In this document: piece by piece, positions 55,142 through 64,000 of the stretch | Numbering within the stretch: the stretch's first letter is position 1 | Layout of the letters: the number at the start of each line of letters is the position of its first letter | From: Nannizziopsis barbatae | Taxonomy: Eukaryota > Ascomycota > Eurotiomycetes > Onygenales > Nannizziopsiaceae | Direction of reading: 5' to 3' | NCBI GenBank assembly: GCA_014964245.1 | Contig: JACVYH010000006.1 | Span: forward strand, 620,001 to 684,000 | DNA: 64,000 bases | Position numbers and translations under genes: made by a program | The notes under the pieces: generated by a model | The model's database searches: none | Told to the model about the DNA's origin: nothing | What the model saw: only the letters and a program-made list of their open reading frames with translations

Positions 55142-55585
55142 CTATTTCGGCTCGACCTCCAGAATATTCGGTGTGCCTGCTGATCGGTGCCACGAATGTT
55201 CGTAGGATTGTAGCCGGGAGTGGCCCGTGGGTACCTTTATATCATGGCAGAAAAGAATGTAACGGTCATCCCGGTAAGGATGCGGAAAGTCACTGGCAAT
55301 ACTTCGAGGTTCATTGGCGTACAAAGCACCACGCATTCTAAATATATAACTCAAGGCTTATCCCCAGTTGACTAATGCTTGTTGCAAGTCGACTTGGTTG
55401 AATGAGTCTCCATTATCATCGTTATTGGAATCGACTCGGACTGGAATATGAGTATAATCGAGCAATATCTCTGATAACCACCCGTAGTGAGAATATTCCA
55501 TCCACTCGCTGACGGGGACCGACGGATCATGCCAAGATACAGAGACGGCAGATAGATTTGCCCCAACGAGTCTCAAGAACAACAC
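55142..55585 (-). pseudogene. Possible decayed gene of unknown family
   Basis: On the minus strand two open segments (55585-55361 and 55357-55142) lie in the same frame, interrupted only by one TAA at 55358-55360; together they would be about 148 codons. Fragments look protein-like (VSEWMEYSHYGWLSEILLD, then FPHPYRDDRYILFCHDIK). Just upstream, another frame (EEITNTQRLVDLDNFK) could be its continuation after a frameshift. No ATG, splice sites or recognised domain were found. It could also be chance. Confidence 0.25.
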
Positions 55586-57529
55586 TTAAAATTATCAAGG
55601 TCGACCAGACGTTGGGTGTTGGTGATTTCCTCGACCCGCCGTTCCTAGCTCCACCTAATTATGAGTGAAAGAAGTACAGACGGCCGAAGTTTCGAGAATG
55701 ATCAAGTCTGACCCAATTTTATAATTATAAGTCGCGGGTATATTGTACCGAAACGAGTATAAGGGCCTGGAGCACAAGCATCCATCTAGGTCATGTGCAA
55801 TTGAGTGTTAAGAATGGGTCTTCTGCTATGATAAAAGACTCAGGGAATGATTGCGCTTTCCCTTGCATTCCCAGTAAGCTCTTATCACCCTTTATAAAGG
55901 AGTGAGAAGTTATTTAGCATTCAGATCCGGGATTCGGCTCCAGCGAAGGGGTAAACCCAGTTGAGGAACGCAGGGATGCCAATAAACCAATTCGGGTTTG
56001 TTGGGAGGGCGAAAGGGCGCTGCTTCGACTCTGAATAACGAAGCAAAAGCAAATCCAAATAACCGAGAAACAAGCGAAAGGGAAGCAATCCGGCAGAGTC
56101 TTCGGGACACTGATGACAGCGAGCAAGGATGTAGAAGAGGCAAATGCCAGCTTGTTGTGATTCTTCCGGCCCCAGAAGTGAAGATAGTTTGACAAACAGA
56201 GCTTTGTTCTGAGGGCTTCTCAGCGTGCGACCCTTGTATTAGTACTCAAGGGATCCTGTGGAAGCGAGAGGTAGACAAGGACTGGGATGGGAGAAGAGGA
56301 GAAGAGAAGGAGGAGTTGAGAAATAGCGAGGTCGCGATGTTACCAGCGGGCGTCTTGGCATTCCCGTGCCAACTCCGCGGATTATATAATGGCATTGCCA
56401 CATGACCTGACTAAGCGAAATAAGCTTACTAGCGATCGACGTGGCTTAACTGACATCCCGGCGCAGATCCAATGACCACAACGGAAACAACAACAACCCC
56501 CCACGAGTCAACAATATGTTGATAGCAAGCATCTCTTTGCCAATCCACTATCACTGATCTTGTTTCGTATGTGTTATGTACATACACGGGCATTTGGTGT
56601 ACTCGATGTATATCGTCAGACATTCGATAGCAAAATATGGGAATACTCTCCGTGATTGCTCGTGCGGAGAACCATTGTCTTCCCAAAGCGTCCTAGAAAA
56701 TGACCATTTCCGGCCTTGCGGAGATACTACACTGAGCATCAACAAGTGAAATGCTTTTGCAATAACCGGAAATGGTCCTCCAGACGCCTCTTCACGAAGA
56801 AGACCATGACTTTGCTGTTGATACGAAATTACCCCAGGTTTTGTAACCCTCATACGCCCCTGTTCCTGGCTCAGCCTAGATCTCTAAGGTTTGACTTAGA
56901 AGACATTGCTCGGCTAGTATGGGCTTAAGCCAGATGTGTCAACCCAGAGCGGAAAATCACTGTCTGAGACTTTAAATTTGATGCCCCTCAAATACCAAAA
57001 GACCGGACAAATGAGAATCTCTCCACGGACGGGCGCCGGAATCTTCTAGGAGAATATCTGCCCTCAAGGGATTAAGTCTCAACTGTATTATGCCGGCCAT
57101 TCCTTGGTCTTCGAATTAATATCGATGTCGTATTTGGAGCCTCCCACGTAATTAATGTCTTGGGCTGGCTTTCACGACGGGGACCTGCTTTCAATGAAAT
57201 TGGTGCGGATAAGCGGGAGGGAAATATCAAAGCAATTATTTTGATACAGCGTCGTGGCGCAATTGGTTCATGACGGATCAGAGCTTACTTGATAGACATG
57301 GGCTCTTTGAGAAAACCCTGGGTATGATCAGCTGGACTGGCAAACCGTTCTCATGGGCTTATGCAACCCTACTTTGAGCTGTGCGTTTACGAGTGGCGGC
57401 AAACGAGGAGTTCGTATGCGTACGGTGGACTCGTGCATACATGACTTGGGCATCGTATAGCTCTTCAGGGATGTAGGTCCTGTCCTTCTGTCAATGGTTA
57501 AGTCCGGGCTTCTCTACGAATTTCACGTC

Positions 57530-57537
57530 TATATAAA
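57530..57537 (+). promoter_or_regulatory. TATA box of the DUF4360 gene
   Basis: TATATAAA lies 119 bp upstream of the ATG at 57649 and is followed by a C/T-rich leader, a layout typical of strongly expressed fungal genes. Confidence 0.65.
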
Positions 57538-57648
57538 CCCTCCTCACCCCAGTGCTTCCCCCAGACTTTTTTCTTCTCGACCAGACAGCTCAGTTCAGCC
57601 AATCTTCCAATTACCAATTGCCGTATCTACTCCCAACTCTTCGTCAAC

Positions 57649-58430
57649 ATGAAGTCAACTCTCATCCTCGGCTTGGTCGGCACCGCCCTCGGTGCAGCTA
57701 TCCGCGATGAAGTCCCCACCCGGACATTGGTCTTCCCCGACTTCCCTGGAAGCGGTCAGCCCTTCCCAACCCGCCAGGTTGAGGAGCGCGGTGAGATCGA
57801 GATTGGTGGTCCCGCTCCCGACCCAGACAAGGTTCAGATCGTTGGCCTCACCTATGGCGGTAGCGGTTGCCCTGCCAAGACTGTCAGCCATGTCCTTTCC
57901 GATGATCGCCAGGTCATGACCCTTATCTTCGACGAATACGTTGCCTCCATTGGCCCCGATGTTGCCATCACCAACAACCGAAAGAACTGCCAGCTCAACA
58001 TCAACCTCCGCTACCCCGGTGGCTTCCAGTTCTCCATCTTCTCTGCCGACTACCGTGGTTATGCCAACCTTGAGCGTGGTGTCACCGGTACCCAGAAGAG
58101 CACTTACTACTTCTCTGGCCAGACCCAGCAGGTATGTTTCAATCATCCCTAATAAGGTATTTTTGCACAATACTAATCTTCTCCGCAATTCAGACCAACA
58201 CCGAGACCAACTGGAGAGGTCCATTCGACGGTGACTTCCTCTTGCACGATGAGGCTGACAGCGCTTCCACCGTCTGGTCTCCTTGCGGAGCTAACGGAGC
58301 TCTTAACATCAACTCTCAAATCCGTCTCACTTCCTCTGACCGCAAGGCTCACGGTTACATTGCCAACGACTCTCTTGATGCTAGCTTCAAGCAGATTGTT
58401 CACTTCCGCTGGCAACAGTGCACAAAATAA
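57649..58430 (+). CDS. Small secreted DUF4360-family protein
   Basis: Two exons, 57649-58131 and 58194-58430, with a 62-nt intron; 239 aa. A signal peptide (MKSTLILGLVGTALGAA) is followed by a short spacer. The mature part resembles DUF4360 proteins: VQIVGLTYGGSGCPAKTVS, LTLIF-type strand (VMTLIFDEYVASIGPD), RKNCQLNINLRYPGGFQFSI, TNWRGPFDGDFLLHDEA, WSPCGANGALNINSQIRL, FKQIVHFRWQQC. Paired cysteines suggest disulfides. The family is common in secretomes of ascomycetes and has no established function. The third positions are strongly C-biased compared with neighbours, which fits high expression. Confidence 0.9.
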
Positions 58431-59927
58431 GCGCACTCAGTAGCAATTGGGTTTGAACTATGTTCCTACCTTTTGACATGCTAGTTTCGCTTATTTCATG
58501 TTTTTGCGGGAAGTCGAGGAATAATTGTGGAGGAGAGAATATAGTTATGGCTATTGGCCGACGAGCGACGTTGACGATTCAAGATTTCCTACTTGTTTCC
58601 TTTCCTTTGTGATTATTCTTCGATGTATGTACCCTATCTCAGGTACGATGGTGTCGTTTGATTTCCACGTACCTTTTCAATTCTTAGTACATATTTAAAC
58701 CCCAACTTTCGCACATAGCTGTTAGTATATTTCACAACATTTTCATATTTCCAGAGTCTGTCTTGATTTTCATAAATTATAGAAAGATATCCTACCAAGT
58801 CAAGGGTTCTAACCATTGAGAGCCACAAGACTCCATCGATCGACACAGATCAACGATGGTGTCCGGCGGGACGGAAAGTTATGGACTTAATTTCCGGCCA
58901 CTCCACCTACGGAATACATAATAATGCTTTCTATGATAAGATAGTTATGCTCGTTTCGCTTGCATCCGATGCCACTACTGGGGACGATCACTGTATTGGC
59001 CAAGTGTCGCCGGCTTGCACGGTATGTATGTACATACGTGTATACGGAGTATCGTTGATAGAATTGCACATGCTTCCTGATTGGAATACCTCTCTGAAAT
59101 TCCGAGGCAAACAGAATCAGAAGAAAAGAAAGACGGAGAAACTAGTCTAATAAAACGAACATGGTGTATATCAGCTGTCTGTGGAAGCCTTTTGTTGTTG
59201 AATGATTCAGGCACATGCCTGAGGGGAAAGGCTATGTCGTGAAGAGATCCAGGGATTCCTTGCCAAGTGCGAAAAGCGTCCCTGTTTCGAAACGTGCTTG
59301 GCAGGGAGGTTGTTCGTATTTTGTTCAATTTTTTTCTTTTTCTAATGATGATAATTATTCACAGGGAAACCCCAACATTAAGGTGGCGCCATGTTGAAAT
59401 AGTCCATTTCTGTCGACTTGGAGAACGCCTTCGCTAGTTCGAGGCACAAACGGCCCCCTAGGTGACTTAGGCTATCAGAAGGCGAACTTATTATGAATTT
59501 GCGACATCAAAAATGGGCTTCGTTCCTCTGGGGTTGTTGCCGACTAGTTACCAGTGACCTCAGTCAGTGACCCCTGTTCACACGAATCAGCGGTGGTGCA
59601 GGTGGACTTTTGGGTTACAGTTGGCAAGGAGAAATCGCGGCTGAGCGGATAATCAATGATCCGCTTTCCCCCCTGACGCGCTATTAACGCGTTCCTGATA
59701 CGTTGAGACTGGCATCGACGTAACGGGAGTGGGCTGGCTGCTATTCGACGCTATCAAGTATCTGCAGTCTGACCGATGGCGCTTCTTTGTAACCATACTC
59801 CCCGAGAGACGTTCATTTTATCGAATTCCAGAAATCTTGGAATAAACTGAGCATGATAATTCGGGTTCATTGTGTATAATTCGAATCAGCCGCCAATTGG
59901 AGGAGGGCCCTATCACGCTTTGAAAAC
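58431..59927. other. 1.5-kb intergenic region upstream of Mis6/CENP-I
   Basis: No supported gene. TACGGAGTA lies at 59043-59051. Short frames occur on both strands with no protein features. Confidence 0.5.
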
Positions 59928-62296
59928 ATGCACTCGGTTTCTTCACCGGAGGGAAATACTGGTATGGATTCATTGAATATCAGACAAATGCTTAATTCGA
60001 TGCTGATTTATTAGGACCACAACCAACATCCTGGACTCTCGAAGAGGCAATATCTTTGCTAGAGAATGGTAGCCAGATCTCTCCTCACTCCATCAGAAAT
60101 TAGGCTAAACGTCTATGACTAGTCGCATTTGTTCCCAAAAGCAAACGGCATACCGACGTTGCGGATATTGCGAAAACCATAGCATCTCTTGCATATGCGT
60201 CTGGTATCCCGGCAGTTCTTCTGGATAAACTAATATCTATTATTGCGACTTCAAATCATTTGGACCAGACTACCATCACCACGCTCATTAAGAATTTATA
60301 TCCATCCCAACGGGTTCAGTCCGAAATTGTAGCAAGGATAGTTTGTTCCCTTGGGGCAACCAAACTCAAACCATCTCTGCCCACCCAAGGCTCTTTGCTT
60401 CGATGGCTGATCTTGGTATACGATGGACTTGAAGACCAGTCTTATCTAACCAAACTTTATGCTGTGCTTTTCGACAATCTGGACATGATCAGCCTAAGGC
60501 GCTCACTATGCTATTTATTAGCTATGATCACCCGCAGAAAACATGTCAAGCCTTTCCGCATTCAGGCTCTGATGGAACTAATACGGAACACTGGCGATGA
60601 AGAGAGGGAGCTTCTAGGGCTACTACGCGTATTTAAAAGCTATTACGCGGAGATCATAGTCGGGGATGTCCTTTTTGCTAGGAGAAGAGCAACTTATTTC
60701 TTCAAGCACCCAGACCTTGAGTGGACCGAGCATATGCAAAAACTACAGGAAAAGGCCATAAAGGCCGAGACTAAACCTGGGTTCCAACCTTTTCAAGTTG
60801 TACGACGCGAGGGGGTGAAAAGAAGTCGGATAGAGGTGGTCATTCCGGTAGTGCAGACATCTAAAGTTCATAATGGATATGCTTCTCTAGAGGAGATTCG
60901 AAGTGCAAAGGCATTTGTACGAAAACTTGACAAAATTCAGCTTCCAAACCAAGTCGCTTCGGCGCTCGGCGATCCTCTAGTGCAAAGGTATTTACTCCTC
61001 GTGCGCAAAAACCTAGCGACGCGAAGAATGGAGAGTTGGCTCGCAAACTTCTTTGAGGATGAGCTTGATGGGCTTGATTCTGTGGATGCGCATACACCCG
61101 GTCATCTAGGATATGTTCTCGACTTACTTGTTGGCTACGCTCGGTTTACCAAAGTAAGTTTTTCATTTTTATAACCTCCCCACGAGCTTAAGTATAGCTG
61201 CATTTCTGATCAAAAGAGGTAGGAATTACCTCGCGCTGTGATACGCTTTTTGCAATCGTATCTTCTATCGTGGAATGGTATGGCATACCGAGAAAGTATA
61301 CTCGCCCTACTGGAATATTTACCTATTCAGGAATACGATGCATTTTATCGACAATACCTGATTCATGTCGAGGCTGCTCTCCTCAATGACTCGGGTTTGG
61401 GCAGAGTCTCTTTGCTCCGCTATTATACGAATATTATTCGTCATTGGAGTGTATTTGGTCGGGTTGATGTCGAAACCAATACTATCCCGCCGTTCGCAGA
61501 ACTGATAGTAAGGGCGCAAACCCTCTGCTTAACAATGCTAGAAACCCCGGCAGATGCTTGGGAAGGCGACAACTCGATTACTCTATCAATGAGCCTCGCT
61601 GTATTGCAGTTCTACGCTGAACTATCCCAGTTGGCGGAACAGGCAACGGCAAACACTGAAATACCCATGATCATACCATCTCCCCAGACAATTTACCTCC
61701 TTACGTTTGTCCCTGTGGCCTGCAATTTATCTCTATTAGGCTCGATCCTAGCCCGGTATAAAGGTGCTCTGGAGGTTCTGAACCGTGACGCGCGATCAGA
61801 CCGGGTACCTAAGGACGAAATAACGAGGTTCAATGGATATGTCCTCGATTCTTGTAATCTCCTTTGGAGAAACCGGGCCCTGAACTCAAGCGAACTTAAT
61901 GCCTTAGGATGTCTTGTCCCTGAAGGGATCGTTACTATCCTGACTAAGTACACACAGGAACTAAACCGCTATTTAAGTAGTTTCAACGGCCGCTATAAAC
62001 CGAAGTTCAAGTTGGTCTCGATGTTTTCATTGAGTCATAATTTGGCTTTGTGTCGAATCTCTGCTGCTTGTGTGAAACAGTTGGAGGATGAAGCTGAAAA
62101 GGAAGGTCAGGGCTTATCTGCGAGTCTTCCACTGCCTGTTACTCAGGAAGTTCTTGCGCGGTTGGAAAAAAACGGTGGAATTACTCTGACCTGGCAAGAT
62201 TTCAAACTAAAAGCGCTCGATTGGCTGGACAAACAGGGAAGTAAAGGCATCAGCGAGTTGATGAAAAGCGCAATGATCAATCTCCGAAAGGCTTAA
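59928..62296 (+). CDS. mis6: Inner-kinetochore protein Mis6 / CENP-I
   Basis: Four exons, 59928-59961, 60015-60068, 60123-61153 and 61223-62296, give 730 aa. The first two exons are only 34 and 54 nt, joined in phase (GPQPTSWTLEEAISLLEN, then VAFVPKSKRHTDVADIAKT). The body is all-helical with CENP-I family segments such as LRRSLCYLLAMITRRKHVKPFR, LLRVFKSYYAEIIVG, then LPRAVIRFLQSYLLSWNG and FLQFYAEL-like helices. Mis6/CENP-I (Ctf3 in yeast) belongs to the constitutive centromere-associated network, where it helps load CENP-A and link chromatin to the outer kinetochore. It converges with the TACO1-like gene, 78 bp apart. Confidence 0.92.
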
Positions 62297-62374
62297 TTAA
62301 GCCGCGTTACTTGTGCTTTTCCCGGAATGCTTTCTAATTGTATCACATATTCCACCGTACCCCTGGTCTTAGTA

Positions 62375-63283
62375 TTAGGATCGATATAAATTCATGTAGA
62401 CCTCCTGAACTGTGTTTTCTTCTCGAATGTCGTCGAGAAATGCATTCAATTCGAGCGCTGCCTCCTCCGAAGACAGCGTCACCATGGTATCCTTGTTCGG
62501 GTCCCAAATTATGTCCCGGCTCTCAATTCTGAGCCCAGTAGAAGTCGAAAACGCTTCACCTACGGTATTGGTCATTGTGGGCTCCGTATATAAAACCAGA
62601 CGCTCCTCCGTATCAGTATCTACGTCAGTCGCGCCCGCATCAATGGCGGCCTCCAGATAATCATCAGAGCCCGAGGTTTTAGCATCTCTTTCAAACACAA
62701 TTCTCCCCTTCTTTTCGAATAAGAATGTCGTAGGGGTCACATTGCCTCCAGCTTCCTTAATCATATGCCGAACGTCCTGCAAGGTGCGGCCCTTTTGGTC
62801 GGTTTGACATTCGATCACGACTGCTACAGAGCCGGGCATCATTGCCTCAATGGTTAAGGACTCTAGTGGCGCGCCGGACATAGAAACCCCTTGCCCCTTT
62901 GCTATCGCAGAATCCATCGTTGATTTCGACATTCCGCTCCGTTTAGCGCTCGTTAGGGCGGCGGCGAGTTTCGGGTTTGATCCTGGATCCGAACCATACA
63001 CTTTTGTTAGATGTAAGCATTGTCAATAGAGAGGCTTAAAAGCCAGCGAATAAGTGGTAGAAATCATACACTTCGAGGCCTGCATGATCTCCTGGCTAAT
63101 TATCTGCCTCTCCTTGCTCTTTGCAGCGTCATTCCTGCTTTTGACATGCTTGGTGTTCGCCCATTTGCTATGGCCAGCTTGTACCGCCCGGCCACTGGTA
63201 ATGGTGCGGCAGATGCCGCATACCCAAAGTTGTGGTCCAAAGCAGGGCCTTGAAATGAGCTTCTGTCTCAGAACGGAGGCCAT
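62375..63283 (-). CDS. Mitochondrial YebC/TACO1-type translation factor (Dpc29-like)
   Basis: Two exons, 63070-63283 and 62375-63000, with a 69-nt intron; 279 aa. The N-terminus is a basic presequence (MASVLRQKLISRPCF) ahead of GHSKWANTKHVKSRNDAAK, the family start block. The donor GTATGA is used so that ASK joins LYGSDPGSNPKLAAAL in frame. Further blocks are MSKSTMDSAIAKGQG, LTIEAMMPGSVAVVIECQTD and GGNVTPTTFLFEKKG. YebC proteins aid translation of difficult peptides; TACO1/Dpc29 does this in mitochondria for a respiratory-chain subunit. An in-frame ATG slightly upstream (MIESVSHPR) would lengthen the presequence. The gene diverges from LAA1, with starts 230 bp apart. Confidence 0.93.
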
Positions 63284-63513
63284 ACGTGGATGGGAAACGG
63301 ACTCGATCATCTGCAGCCGGAAACATTGGGCCAATGTGATCAATTTCGGGCCTAAAAAATCCGCTGCAGAAAATGTATCGGGCCGATATTTTATCCGGCA
63401 ACAGCTCAACTTGGAGTGATTCGGGAGAGGGAAAAGAGTTCACACAGCTCGGGTTGATTTAGGGAAAGAACTCGAAATCTGGTCTCATTGTACTCTATCG
63501 CAATTTATCTTCG
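63284..63513. promoter_or_regulatory. Bidirectional promoter of the TACO1-like gene and LAA1
   Basis: 230 bp between divergent start codons, so promoter elements must be shared. No motif was recognised. Confidence 0.5.
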
Positions 63514-64000
63514 ATGTCAGCACCCGAAGCTCCCACGTCTCAACCACCTGGCCCTGAAAATGTCGCTCCCCATGCCGAACTTGATACCTCCAAGCTTCAT
63601 GCCCTCCCCTCGGAACAACAAGATCTCTACCTCCTGACCTTTACGACCGACCTCGTTCAGTACGCGGCGAAAATAGATAAAGATGAGCTATCTTCCCGGC
63701 AGGAATCCGTCAAGCGAGAATTGTTTAAGGTCATTAAATTATCATCGCCGCTCCCAGGACGAGTTATACGGAATAATGTGGGTAGATGCTTTAGTGCTCT
63801 ATTCACGAAAGGCAGTCGAACTACGCTGTATGATACGGTCAACGATCTTATTGGGATTATAAATGCCGGAAAGAATGAACTTGATCTCAAGACCAAGTTC
63901 GCGGCGGCGGTTGCGCTAGGAGATATATTTTCTGTCGCTGGGGATGGAATCGTGAACCAATCGAGCGTAACATGCGTTGTTCTCTTAAAGCTTTTCAAGG
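63514..64000 (+). CDS. LAA1: HEAT-repeat protein Laa1 / HEATR5, N-terminal fragment
   Basis: Open from ATG 63514 to the right edge (162 codons), with no stop or intron needed so far. After a proline-rich start, the segment LPSEQQDLYLLTFTTDLVQY and VGRCFSALFTKGSRTTLYD, followed by ELDLKTKFAAAVALGDIFSV, match the first helical repeats of the HEATR5/Laa1 family. These very large proteins bind the AP-1 adaptor and clathrin coats in trans-Golgi/endosome transport. The identification rests on the N-terminal repeats only; the gene would continue for several kilobases. Confidence 0.82.
   Translation, partial: MSAPEAPTSQPPGPENVAPHAELDTSKLHALPSEQQDLYLLTFTTDLVQYAAKIDKDELSSRQESVKRELFKVIKLSSPLPGRVIRNNVGRCFSALFTKGSRTTLYDTVNDLIGIINAGKNELDLKTKFAAAVALGDIFSVAGDGIVNQSSVTCVVLLKLFK

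Larger units (their letters stand above)
54228..57648. other. 3.4-kb gene-poor stretch
   Basis: Apart from a possible decayed frame at 55142-55585, I see no gene, tRNA or repeat. The last part, from about 57480, is the promoter of the DUF4360 gene. The stretch could host non-coding transcripts. Confidence 0.5.

Noticed and set aside
57655..58224. 189-codon frame antisense to the DUF4360 gene
   Set aside because: It is produced by the strong third-position C bias of the sense gene. No protein-like features.

Overview
The window is nuclear DNA of a filamentous ascomycete, most likely Eurotiomycetes and probably Onygenales. The genes carry many short GT-AG introns (about 45-90 nt, often with a CTAAT/CTAAC-like branch site), the intergenic DNA is compact, and the gene set is fungal (HAM-2/FAR11, MAK16, CWC24, Mis6/CENP-I). 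A secreted fungalysin lies near a secreted subtilisin, which fits the dermatophyte/Coccidioides lineage. That placement is inferred from family recognition and was not tested by a search.

Layout. 0-6 kb: a minus-strand fragment leaving the left edge, the P4-ATPase NEO1, and MSO1. 6.3-7.6 kb: two identical tRNA-Ile(AAU) genes around an AT-rich island. 7.9-12.2 kb: an MFS transporter with an apparent frameshift and an unrecognised intronless 466-aa gene. 12.9-31 kb: HAD phosphatase, CWC24, MAK16, a C2H2 zinc-finger protein, an LDH2-type dehydrogenase, HAM-2/FAR11 (7 exons), the dolichyl-diphosphatase CAX4, the RBR ligase ITT1 and CRT10. 31-37 kb: an MMTAG2-like protein, glucosidase I (7 exons) and an FAD oxidoreductase. 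37-45.6 kb: fungalysin (5 exons) and subtilisin (4 exons), flanked by gene-free stretches of 2.0 and 2.9 kb. 45.6-54.2 kb: a dense housekeeping block (SNRNP27, ELP5, SEC22, an ASXH/DEUBAD protein, CLPTM1). 54.2-60 kb: a 3.4-kb gene-poor stretch with a possible pseudogene, then a small secreted DUF4360 protein. 60-64 kb: Mis6/CENP-I, a mitochondrial YebC/TACO1 protein and the start of LAA1/HEATR5.

There is no obvious operon or biosynthetic cluster. Most genes are independent housekeeping functions: ER/Golgi trafficking and glycosylation (SEC22, MSO1, NEO1, LAA1, CAX4, glucosidase I, CLPTM1), RNA processing (CWC24, MAK16, SNRNP27, ELP5) and chromosome or signalling functions (Mis6, HAM-2). The two protease genes form a secreted-proteolysis neighbourhood. 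The most striking signal that the genes do not explain is a 9-mer, TACTCCGTA/TACGGAGTA, found about 16 times and always outside exons. A second palindrome, TACCTAGGTA, also recurs.

Gene models were assembled by hand from splice signals, reading phase and family conservation. Exon coordinates are in the evidence fields.
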